This document shows positions 1 through 7,783 of a stretch of DNA of 64,000 bases, piece after piece. The DNA comes from Diacronema lutheri (Eukaryota; Haptophyta; Pavlovophyceae; Pavlovales; Pavlovaceae), in assembly GCA_019448385.1 (NCBI GenBank), contig JAGTXO010000003.1, positions 1,643,799-1,707,798 on the forward strand, given 5' to 3'. A program made the position numbers and the translations under genes. Each line of letters begins with the position of its first letter. Positions within the stretch are counted from its first letter, which is position 1. The notes under the pieces are model-generated. The model worked only from the letters and a program-made list of their open reading frames with translations. It was not told where the DNA came from and made no database searches.

Positions 1-183
1 GCCAGCCGACCGCGTGCGTGCCGGGCCGGGCGTCGGCATCGTGCCTGCACCGCCCGTCGCGCTCAGCCCGTCCGACTGCTTTCCCGAGGCCTAGCCCCCC
101 CACGCGCCGTCGTCGGCTCAGATCCGTATTCAAAGTGCCCGCACACCTCTTCATGCAAGGCTGTGCAGACTGGAGCCACCTCC
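1..183. other. Window edge, no gene recognised
   Basis: This short stretch lies downstream of the stop codon of the first minus-strand gene. It is somewhat less GC-biased around 120 to 175 than the genes nearby. I see no open frame with the strong G/C third-position bias typical of this genome, and no RNA gene. It probably holds the 3' untranslated region of the neighbouring gene. Confidence 0.5.
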
Positions 184-2076
184 TCATTTGGCGCGTGGCG
201 CGACACGGTCGGCGCGCACAACAGCGGCCGTCGGCCTCGCCGCGCCGGCGACTAGTGCGCCCTGCTCGTCCGGCGCGGCCGAGTCGTGCGCGCGCACCAC
301 GATTCTCTGGAAAGGCTGAGCCGAGACGACCACGTCGGCGAGCACGCGTCCGCTCGTCGCATCGCGTACGCGCCACCACTCGCCCGGCTCGGTAAGGACG
401 GCGAGCGCCTCGCGCGGCTGCAGCTCTGCCTCGCGGTGCCACGCGCGCGGCGCGTCGCACAGCCGCAGCACGCTCGCGCTGCCAGCCGCGCTGCTGTCGA
501 GCACAAACTCGACGCGGACGTGGCGGCCATCCTGCGAGCCCGTCGGAAGGCTTTGACCCGGTGGCGCGCAGTAAACGTTGACGTGCTGATGCAGCTCGTG
601 CGTCGCCGCGTGCTCGGCGCACACGCGCCCGCTGCTGTCCGCGACGACGAAGAGGTCACCCGCCGTCGCGCGCACCGTCAGGCGGCCGTCAGACGCAAGG
701 CGGCCAACAGCCCGGTCGTTGATGCCCACGTGCCTCTCAGCACTCGGCGTGCCCACGCTGGCGATCGGCTCGTCGCCTGCCTTGAAGAGCCGCAGCTCGG
801 GTTGCTCGTCCTGCGGCTGCGCACGCAGCGCGCGCGCGGCCTCCGCCGCCTCGTCGGGGAGGCGCGCGCCGTCGGCGACGGCCGCGGCTGCGGCCCCGAC
901 AAGTAGCCGCCGCGTGCGGCGGACGTCCGGCGCGTGGAACTCGACCGACACCGTCGACGCGGGCACGATGAGCACGGTCTCGTCGCGCTCGGAAGCGGTG
1001 ACGGAGAGCAAATGGTTGCCCGAGGCCGAGTCGCGCACGCGCCAGCGCTCGCCCGCGTTCGTCACCTGCACGAGCGGCGGTTGGCCCTGGCGCACGTCGG
1101 CGTACCAGAGCTCGAGCGTGTCCAACTCACTCACCCAGTACACCGACGCGCCCTCGCTCAGCAGCTGCGTCGGCGGGAACTCGAAGCTCAGCCGCACCTC
1201 GGCCGCGGCCTGAGGCTCCGCGTCGTCGCTGGCGGTTGGCACGGGCTGCGCGCGCGCGCCGTCCGCGCCGTCCGCGGTGCGCGCGGGCTGGATGGGCGTT
1301 GCACGCGCGCCAGCCACAGCCACCGCCTCGATGCGCGGCGCCGGTGCGACGCCCGCGACACCCGCGAGCGCGGCCACCGCCCGCCCCTCGGCGTCGCGCA
1401 CGCGCGCCTCGAGCGAGCGAAGGCGCGCAAGCGCCTCGGCGCTCTTGGCGATGGCGGCGCGCTCGCGCTCGGTGGCTGCGCGCATCTGGCTTTCGAGCTG
1501 TGCGACGTGCTCGCGCACCCTGCGCCCCTCGGCCTCCACTGTGTCGCGCAGGCTCGTCACCTGCGCGACGACGGCGCCGCGCGCCGCGTCCGCGTTGGCG
1601 ACGCGCGCCTGCAGCGCCGAGAGCTGCGCCTCGAGGGCGAAGAGCTGTGCAGCTGTGGGATACGTCGAACGCGTGAGATGGCTGGCAAGTGACACGCGCT
1701 CGTTCGCGAGCACGTCCACCGCGTGGTGCAGCGCGTGCTGCGCCTCGTTGGCTCCACCGCCGAGCGTCGCCCACGCGGCGCCTATGCACGCCAGCGCGCA
1801 CGCGGCGCCGATTGCGCGGACGATGAGAGCGCGTGAGCTGCGCGAGAGCTTGCTGACTTGAAAGCGCTCACCCTGTTGCGCGCCGACTCCGCCGATGCCG
1901 CCCGCTTCGAGCGCCGACGCACCGAGCGGCGACGCGCGGTTGAGGCTCGCACGGCGCGGCAGCTTGGACGGCGTGCCCTCCAGCTCGTCGACGTGACGGC
2001 CATGCTGCGCGGCGGCGGCGCGTTGGAGCTGGCGCGGCATCTCAATCGCAACCGTGCCCGTCATCGTGCGCGACAT
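184..2076 (-). CDS. Single-pass membrane protein with coiled coil and VHL-beta-like modules
   Basis: The predicted protein has 630 residues from the ATG at 2076. The frame is open further upstream, but that part would run into the divergent SNARE gene. Residues 83 to 107 form one hydrophobic helix, with no signal peptide before it, so a type II membrane orientation is likely. Residues of about 135 to 240 are rich in Ala, Glu and Arg in heptads and should form a coiled coil. The C-terminal half holds at least two modules with the pattern GE-x-WRVRD-x-x-SG, the first preceded by VYWVSELDTLELWYADV. This resembles the beta domain of the von Hippel-Lindau protein (VYW-x-D, then W-x-x-RDA-x-TG). 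In VHL that domain recognises hydroxyproline, but I cannot show the same here. The function is unknown. It has no visible intron. Confidence 0.75.
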   Translation of the reverse strand: MSRTMTGTVAIEMPRQLQRAAAAQHGRHVDELEGTPSKLPRRASLNRASPLGASALEAGGIGGVGAQQGERFQVSKLSRSSRALIVRAIGAACALACIGAAWATLGGGANEAQHALHHAVDVLANERVSLASHLTRSTYPTAAQLFALEAQLSALQARVANADAARGAVVAQVTSLRDTVEAEGRRVREHVAQLESQMRAATERERAAIAKSAEALARLRSLEARVRDAEGRAVAALAGVAGVAPAPRIEAVAVAGARATPIQPARTADGADGARAQPVPTASDDAEPQAAAEVRLSFEFPPTQLLSEGASVYWVSELDTLELWYADVRQGQPPLVQVTNAGERWRVRDSASGNHLLSVTASERDETVLIVPASTVSVEFHAPDVRRTRRLLVGAAAAAVADGARLPDEAAEAARALRAQPQDEQPELRLFKAGDEPIASVGTPSAERHVGINDRAVGRLASDGRLTVRATAGDLFVVADSSGRVCAEHAATHELHQHVNVYCAPPGQSLPTGSQDGRHVRVEFVLDSSAAGSASVLRLCDAPRAWHREAELQPREALAVLTEPGEWWRVRDATSGRVLADVVVSAQPFQRIVVRAHDSAAPDEQGALVAGAARPTAAVVRADRVAPRAK

Positions 2077-2238
2077 GGTCCGTGCGACGCGCTCGTTGGT
2101 TCGAGGCGGCAGCCGCTGGACGACGGCGCTGAGGTTGGTGGAGGGCCGGACCTGGTGTGCACTTTTCCCCCTCCCGCTTTCCGGACTCGACAGCCCGCCC
2201 ATCCTCCGGACCAGCAGGGCGGTCGTCTGGGGCGTTGA

Positions 2239-2734
2239 ATGCAGCCCGCGTCGGAGCCGGTGACGGTGCGGCCGCTCGTCGCGAGCAATGCGGTGGGCAG
2301 CCAGCAGATCATGGCCGCGCAGGACCAGGTGATGCTCCAGCAGGACGCGCAGCTCGACTCGATCAGCCGCTCGCTCGGCGCGGTAAAAAACATGGGCCTC
2401 CAAATCCGCGACGAGCTCGGCATGCAGGTGCGTCGACAGCGGCGGACGGCCCAGCACGGCGGCCTGCCGCGCGGCATGCGCGCCTGCGCGACGTCACGCC
2501 TCATCGCCCGCGCCGCTCTCCGCGCCGGCCGCGCGCACGCGCGCCCGCGCGCAGAACCACCTGCTCGACGACATTGAGGGCGGCATTGACCGCACGCACA
2601 ACGAGCTGCGCGGCGCGCAATCGCGCATGGAGCGACTGCTGAAACAGACGAAGGACTGCAAGTGGATCTGCGCAATTGTCATCCTCGCCGCCATCGCGAT
2701 CGGCCTTCTCGGTTGGGTCTTCAGATCCAAGTGA
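2239..2734 (+). CDS. Qc-SNARE of the syntaxin 6/8 type, spliced
   Basis: Exons 2239..2427 and 2555..2734 join in phase 0 to give 122 residues. Residues 28 to 90 form a SNARE motif with heptads such as QQDAQLDSISRSLGAVKNM, closest in pattern to syntaxin 6/8/10 Qc-SNAREs. The ionic-layer glutamine is Q63 in DELGMQ, exactly at the exon junction. Residues 100 to 119 form a C-terminal membrane anchor, followed by only RSK. Such proteins act in fusion of endosome and trans-Golgi vesicles together with Qa, Qb and R SNAREs. An in-frame TGA stands directly before the ATG. The protein is short for syntaxin 6/8, which carry a three-helix N-terminal domain, so either upstream exons were missed or the domain is absent. 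Bet1-like SNAREs have this length, but the motif fits syntaxin 6/8 better. Confidence 0.85.
2428..2554 (+). other. Intron of the Qc-SNARE gene
   Basis: The donor is CAG|GTGCGT and the acceptor GCGCAG|AAC, phase 0, 127 bp. Splicing restores the continuous SNARE heptad pattern. A TCAC that could be the branch site lies in the second half. Confidence 0.85.
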
Positions 2735-2790
2735 GCAGAATGATGCAGGTCCGGTCGCCAGTTGGCGTTGCCGTCGGCGTCCGATTTTGA

Positions 2791-3792
2791 TCATCTGATG
2801 TGGCCCGCGGCCGTGGCCCTGTGCTCGAGGAGCGGCTGCAGAGGGAGAAAGCTGCCGTAGGCGTGCAGCGGGATCCCATTGGCCGCCTCGCCGCGCGACC
2901 TCCGGTTGGCGTTGTTGCCCACGGCGGCCTGGTGCGCCCACGTGCCGCTCGGCGAGGCGCGCGCCGCCGTGCCAAACGTGCGCGGCGTGCGCGCGCGCTG
3001 CGGCGGCTGCGCTTGCCGGTACCCACCGACGCCTGGCGGCGGCGGCGGGTCGGCGCGGCCGTCGGGGCGTGCGCGCGGCGCCGGATGCTGTTCCGAGAGT
3101 CTGATCCAGTTGCCATGCGTCGGGATGTCGTGGCGCGAAGCGAGCGGCTGCGGCGGAACCCACGGCACGTGCCCTGCCGTCTTGGCGCGCGCCTCGTCGC
3201 TCTCGCTGAGGAGCAGCTGGTGCGTCTTTGCGGCGGCGAGCCGGTCCCACCACGCGTCCGGCCCGGAGAGCTCGCTGCCGTCGGGCGCGGTGGGCGGGCG
3301 TGCGCGGCGTGAAGGCGCCGCGCTGTTGGGCCGCTCGACGGGGCGGAGCGGCCTGCCCACCGCCGGCGCGACGTGCGCTGCCCGCTGCGCGTCGGGCGTC
3401 GGCAGTGCCGACCGTGGCCGGTGCCTCGCGGCCTCCTGGTGTTCCCACGTACCGCTCGGCGACGCGCGCGCTGCGACGGGCATGCGGAAGGCGGGCGTGC
3501 TCGAATGCCACCCCGCCTGCGGGAACTCATCCTTGGCCGCGCGTACGCGAAGCCGCTCCGCCTCCACCGCCTCGGCCGACGCGGCCGGCGCGACCGAGTG
3601 CGCGCCTGACGCGCTCGGCGCAGGCGCGGCGGCCGGCCCGCCGCGCGCTCGCGCCAGCGCGTTGCCTGCACGCCGGAGCACGCTCGCGAGTTCGCGCGCG
3701 GAGAGCTCCGCCTCGTCCTCCGCCACCGGCTCCGCCCAAAGATCCGACGGCGCGAGGCCGTCCGGCGCGTACCCATACCGGAGCTCTTCCAT
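2791..3792 (-). CDS. Unknown low-complexity protein with duplicated short motif
   Basis: The predicted protein has 333 residues starting at MEELRYGYAPDGLAPSDLW. The open frame reaches 3885, but the upstream part overlaps the start region of the divergent gene. The sequence is rich in Pro, Ala and Arg and probably disordered. The motif ARASPSGTWxHQ occurs twice, once in the middle and once near the C-terminus, and a related GHVPWVPPQ / GWHSSTPAF pattern separates them. There is no membrane segment or signal peptide. I do not recognise the family. Third codon positions are strongly G/C, which supports real coding. It diverges from the next gene with about 86 bp between the starts. Confidence 0.6.
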   Translation of the reverse strand: MEELRYGYAPDGLAPSDLWAEPVAEDEAELSARELASVLRRAGNALARARGGPAAAPAPSASGAHSVAPAASAEAVEAERLRVRAAKDEFPQAGWHSSTPAFRMPVAARASPSGTWEHQEAARHRPRSALPTPDAQRAAHVAPAVGRPLRPVERPNSAAPSRRARPPTAPDGSELSGPDAWWDRLAAAKTHQLLLSESDEARAKTAGHVPWVPPQPLASRHDIPTHGNWIRLSEQHPAPRARPDGRADPPPPPGVGGYRQAQPPQRARTPRTFGTAARASPSGTWAHQAAVGNNANRRSRGEAANGIPLHAYGSFLPLQPLLEHRATAAGHIR

Positions 3793-3878
3793 TTTTTTGG
3801 GGGGTCTGGCGGTTGGGTTTGGCCGTGTGGAGCGGGCCCGACTGGCTTCAACCTGCATCAGCTGCACCAAGGGACTGC

Positions 3879-5135
3879 ATGCCACGCTTCAGCCAGTGGG
3901 GCCAGCCCTCGCAGGTCGAGGAGCCAAAGCGGCCGCGGCTGCACGGCGGCGCGCCGCCCGCTGGCGGCTTCGACGCCGGCGCGCTTGGCCTTGACCTGAC
4001 GCAGCCGCCTGACTCGCCCGAGCTCGCCGTCGACGCGCCGCCTGCCGTGCCGCCCGACATTTCGCACGAGCTGAGCCAGCGCGTGGCGCTCGGCACGGGC
4101 GCGTTGAGCGCACTGCCCACGTACGACGAGATCCACGCGCGGCTGCAGCGCCTCGACCGCCTCGACGACGCGAGCGTGGGTAAGGCGCTGAGCAAGGCCG
4201 AAGTGCTTCTCCTCCTCACGGCAAACGGCATCAACTCGCACCGCGCGTCGGCGCACAAGGCGACGATCGTGGACGAGCTGCTGCGCGCGCTCAAGCAGCG
4301 GCGCATCGGCGCGACGCTCGCTGACGCGCAGCGCGCGCTGGTGCGTGCTACATCAAGCGTCGACGACGACGACGCGACACTCCCGCCCGACGAGCTTGAC
4401 GCGGCAATGACGGACGCGCTCGCGCAGATGGGGCAGCCGCAGCACGCGTCGCCGCGGCCGCCGCCGCCGTTGCCGTCTGCGACGGGCGCGCCTGCCTTTC
4501 GAGCGGCGGCGACGCCTCTGCTGCCCGTGCGCACCAACAGCATGCCCGACGTCGCCGCGCTTGCGCAGCCGCACGCGAGTGCGGCGAAGCGCCGGCGCGG
4601 CGCGCTCCCGCCTGCCTCGCTGACGGAGGAGGAGGAGGACTTTGTGTACCGGCTCGTGACGGGCACGCTCGGCTCGATTGGCGGCGACGGCAGCGATGGC
4701 GCGGCCTCGCGCAGCGTGCAGACGCAGACGGAGCCGCACGCCTTCGCCGCGCCGCGCTCGGCGGGCGGCGCGCTTGCGCCCTACTCGCAGCTCCAGCAGT
4801 CGCAGGCGTGCGTCACCGTTGCGGTCGACTCGCAGCAGCAACAGCTGCAGATGGCGCTGCACAGCAACGCGGCCGGCCAGCACATTGACGATCTTGTGGG
4901 CAAATGCCGCAAGCTGCTCAAGGCGCACCCTTTCGCGCTCGCCGACGACGACATCCGCAGCGCGCTCGCAACGAACGGGCGCAACGTCATGCAGGCCGTC
5001 GAGAGCCTGCGCGCCAAGGCATCGACCGCGTCGGCGAGCGCGCGCGCCGCCGCCGCGACGAGCGGCCCGTTGGGCTCTGCCGCGAGCAGGATGCAGCGCG
5101 TGTGGGACGAGCGTGTCACGCGCGGGCTGCTGTGA
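3879..5135 (+). CDS. Unknown protein with C-terminal UBA/CUE-like helical segment
   Basis: The predicted protein has 418 residues from the ATG at 3879 (MPRFSQWGQPSQ). The N-terminal KRPRLHG and a later KRRRGALPP look like nuclear localisation signals. The middle part is a helical stretch (about residues 75 to 160) followed by Pro/Ala-rich linker. Near the C-terminus, about residues 340 to 385, the segment DDLVGKCRKLLKAHP with IRSALATNGRNVMQAVESL has the spacing of a three-helix ubiquitin-associated or CUE fold. That resemblance is weak, and no conserved loop residue settles it. A nuclear protein of unknown function is the safest reading. Confidence 0.6.
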   Translation: MPRFSQWGQPSQVEEPKRPRLHGGAPPAGGFDAGALGLDLTQPPDSPELAVDAPPAVPPDISHELSQRVALGTGALSALPTYDEIHARLQRLDRLDDASVGKALSKAEVLLLLTANGINSHRASAHKATIVDELLRALKQRRIGATLADAQRALVRATSSVDDDDATLPPDELDAAMTDALAQMGQPQHASPRPPPPLPSATGAPAFRAAATPLLPVRTNSMPDVAALAQPHASAAKRRRGALPPASLTEEEEDFVYRLVTGTLGSIGGDGSDGAASRSVQTQTEPHAFAAPRSAGGALAPYSQLQQSQACVTVAVDSQQQQLQMALHSNAAGQHIDDLVGKCRKLLKAHPFALADDDIRSALATNGRNVMQAVESLRAKASTASASARAAAATSGPLGSAASRMQRVWDERVTRGLL

Positions 5136-5175
5136 CCCGCGCCACGACCAACTTGAATATAGTAGCGCGAGGCCC

Positions 5176-7143
5176 ATGGCGGCGCGCGCGCGCTTCCTCT
5201 GGGCGCGGGTCCACCCGTGGCGCGGGCGGTGCGGCATGCGCGCGCCGGCGCGCGCGGCGAGCATGGGCGTGCAGCTCAACGCACGGCTGATGGCCGCACC
5301 CGAGCCCGAGCACGTTCTCGAGCTGCACGGTGCGCACGCAGGCTGCTTTGACGCGGTCAACCTGAGCACCGCGTGGGGCCGGATAAGCCGCGTCGCGGCG
5401 ACGTGGCCGGCGCGGCGGCAGGCGGCCTTCTTCGACGAGCATAGGGACGCGCTCGAGCGGCTGCACGCAAGCATGCACGCGCGCCTCCGTGACTTTGGCG
5501 CGCGCGAGCTCGCCAACACGGCATACGCGTGCGCGTGTCTCCCCAGCGATCCGGCGCTCGCGCTCATGCGCTCCGTGCGCGAGCGCGCGCCGGCGCTCTC
5601 GGCGGACTTCAAGCCGCAAGAGCTGGCGAACATCGCGTGGGGCTTTGCCAAGGCCGGGCTGCGCGCGCCGCCCCTCTTCGAGATGGTCGAGCGCGAGTCC
5701 GTCCGGCAGCTGCGCAACTTTAAACCGATCGAGCTCGCGTCGCTCGCGTGGGCGTTTGCGCGCGACGGGACGGGCAAGCTGAGCAGCTCGGACGCGCTGT
5801 TCGAAGGGATCGCGCGGGAGGCGGAGGCGCGGATCGACGAGTTCAACGTGCGCTCGCTCTTCAACCTCGCGTGGGCCTTCGCCGCGACGCGCCGCGCGGA
5901 CGAGCGGCTCTTCGACGCGATCGCACTCGCCGCACTGCCCGTCTGCGACTCGCTCCCGCCGCAGCAGCTCGCGGTGCTCGCGTGGGCGATGGGCCGCGTG
6001 CGCGCGCAGCAGCCGCGGCTCGTCCGCGCCCTCGCCGCCGCTGCCGCGCCGCACGCCAGCCGACTACAGCCCAAGCACATCGTGATGCTGCTGTGGAGCG
6101 CAAACCGGTGCGGCGCGGCCGACGCGCGCGTGCTGCGCGCGCTCTCGTGCGAGGTGGCGCGCACGGCGAAGACGTACTCGGCGCTCGAGCTGGCGCTCGT
6201 GCTATGGGCCTCCGCCGCCTCGCACGCCGCCGACGCTGCGCCGCTCTTTGCCCTCGTTGCGCGCCAGCTCGCGCCGGACGTGCGCGCATGCGAGGGTCGA
6301 GCCCTCTCCCTCCTTGCGTACGCGTCCGCCGTCTCCGGCCACGCGCGCGAGGCGGGGCCACTGCTCGACGCGATCGAGGCGGAGCTGCCCGCTCGCGCGC
6401 ACGCGCTCCGCCTGCCCGACCTCGTCCGCACCGGCTGGGCGCTCGCTGTCGCGCGCCGCTACCCGCCCGCGCTCCTCGATGCAATCGTGTCGCGCGTGAA
6501 TGCGCTGCCGTCGACCGCGCTCGCGTGCGAGAGCGTGCAGCTGCGCGTGCAGCTGCACCAGATCAACCTGTCGCTCGCGCTGCTCGTGCCCGCGCACCTC
6601 GCGGGCGCGCTCGCCCTCTCGCCGCCGCACGCCGCGCTCTGCGCCGACGCGCTCCGGCACGAGACTGCGCCGTGCGCTCCGTCAGCCCCCCACTTGACCG
6701 TCTCCGCCGCGCTCGCGCAGCTGCGCGTGGAGCACGAGAACGAGTACGTCGTGCCCGGCCTCGGCTGCACGGTCGATATCGCCGTCTGGCCGCCCACGCG
6801 CCGTGGCGCGCCGCGACGCGCCGATCGTGGCGCTGCATCGGCAGCCGAGCGCGCCGGTGCATCCATGATGCTCGTCGAGGTCAACGGCCCACACCACTAC
6901 TTGCCATCGGGTGAGCTTCGCCCGACGAGCGCGCTCAAGCACGCGCAGCTGCGCGCCGCTGGCTGGCGCGTGCTTGTCGTGTGCAACGACGAGTGGCTGG
7001 CCCTGCCCGCTGGGGGCCCGCGCCTCGGCTTCCTGCGCGACCTGCTGCGCGCGGGCGGGCACGCGGGGCCGCGCGCGGGTGCGGCGGCGGTCGTGCGGCG
7101 GGCCAACGACGGGGCGGAGCTGGCTGCGGCAGTAGCCTGCTGA
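5176..7143 (+). CDS. Octotricopeptide (OPR) repeat protein with RAP domain
   Basis: The predicted protein has 655 residues. About nine consecutive helical repeats run through residues 100 to 450. Each has the core pattern L-A-x-x-A-W-A-F-A, for example PQELANIAWGFAKAGL and PIELASLAWAFARDG. The C-terminus (about 520 to 640) is a RAP domain with VEVNGPHHYL, a later KHAQLRAAGWRVLVV and CNDEW. OPR and OPR-RAP proteins bind organelle RNAs and control their stability, splicing or translation in chloroplasts and mitochondria. The first 30 residues are rich in Arg and Ala, lack acidic residues and suit an organelle transit peptide. RAP domains are related to PD-(D/E)XK nucleases, but I cannot say whether this one cleaves. 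A TATA-like ttgaatatag lies about 20 bp before the start. Confidence 0.88.
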   Translation: MAARARFLWARVHPWRGRCGMRAPARAASMGVQLNARLMAAPEPEHVLELHGAHAGCFDAVNLSTAWGRISRVAATWPARRQAAFFDEHRDALERLHASMHARLRDFGARELANTAYACACLPSDPALALMRSVRERAPALSADFKPQELANIAWGFAKAGLRAPPLFEMVERESVRQLRNFKPIELASLAWAFARDGTGKLSSSDALFEGIAREAEARIDEFNVRSLFNLAWAFAATRRADERLFDAIALAALPVCDSLPPQQLAVLAWAMGRVRAQQPRLVRALAAAAAPHASRLQPKHIVMLLWSANRCGAADARVLRALSCEVARTAKTYSALELALVLWASAASHAADAAPLFALVARQLAPDVRACEGRALSLLAYASAVSGHAREAGPLLDAIEAELPARAHALRLPDLVRTGWALAVARRYPPALLDAIVSRVNALPSTALACESVQLRVQLHQINLSLALLVPAHLAGALALSPPHAALCADALRHETAPCAPSAPHLTVSAALAQLRVEHENEYVVPGLGCTVDIAVWPPTRRGAPRRADRGAASAAERAGASMMLVEVNGPHHYLPSGELRPTSALKHAQLRAAGWRVLVVCNDEWLALPAGGPRLGFLRDLLRAGGHAGPRAGAAAVVRRANDGAELAAAVAC

Positions 7144-7230
7144 CGGCGTGGCCAGCAACTGATGAAAAGTACAATTGTGTGGCAGCCTGCTGGCGGCGTG
7201 GCCAGCGACTGATGAAAAGTACATTTGTGT
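7134..7230 (+). repeat. Two tandem 47-bp near-identical copies, 50-bp period
   Basis: Copies at 7134..7180 and 7184..7230 both read agcctgct-g/a-cggcgtggccag and end in tgatgaaaagtac, differing at three or four positions. The first copy overlaps the stop codon of the OPR gene, so the duplication fixes the C-terminal codons and the start of the 3' untranslated region. Confidence 0.9.
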
Positions 7231-7316
7231 CACCGATCCTCCGCCCCGACGACGCGGCGCTGGGGCAGCGCTCGTCGGACACGTGCCATCGCGTCCTCGC
7301 GGCTCGACGCTCCGGC

Positions 7317-7661
7317 TCAACGCTCGTACAGGCCGGGCGGGGCAAAGCCGCGCTGGCGGCAGAGCGAGGGCGGCGCGGGAGCATTCGTGTCGGCCGCCAG
7401 TGCGCCGCCCGTCGAGAAGGAGCGGAAGGTCGGCTCGTCGTCCTCGATCTCGTACGCAATGTTGCGCGAGATGCCAGCCGAGAAGTGGTACGCGGGGGGC
7501 GGCTCGTCCTCGATGACCAGGTCGTCGACGTCACCGTCCGAGTGGTCGCTGGCGGCTCGGCGAAAGATGGGGCGGTCACCGTCAAAGCCGACGAGCACCA
7601 CGCCGCTCGCCGCGCCGCGCTCCTCGCCCGTCTCGCCCGGAAGCAGCGCGCCGTGGTCCAT
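7317..7661 (-). CDS. Small acidic protein of unknown function
   Basis: The predicted protein has 114 residues from the ATG at 7661 (MDHGALLPGETGEERG). The frame is open up to 7883. However, the G/C third-position bias disappears upstream of 7661, so I take that part as untranslated or promoter DNA. The protein is acidic, with clusters such as DGDVDDLVIEDEPPP and YEIEDDEPTF, and ends in a CRQRGFAPPGLYER tail. There is no signal peptide, membrane helix or recognised domain. It is divergent from the NSF-like gene, with about 120 bp between starts. The function is unknown. Confidence 0.65.
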   Translation of the reverse strand: MDHGALLPGETGEERGAASGVVLVGFDGDRPIFRRAASDHSDGDVDDLVIEDEPPPAYHFSAGISRNIAYEIEDDEPTFRSFSTGGALAADTNAPAPPSLCRQRGFAPPGLYER

Positions 7662-7783
7662 CTCCGCCCCCCTTTGGAAGCTCGATGCTGTGTCCTTTGT
7701 CGATGTTCCCAGGGTCCAGCTTCCAAAACGGGGCGGCAGGTGGGTCCCATTTTCAAACTCGGCGTGGTCCATCAGGGGGCGCC

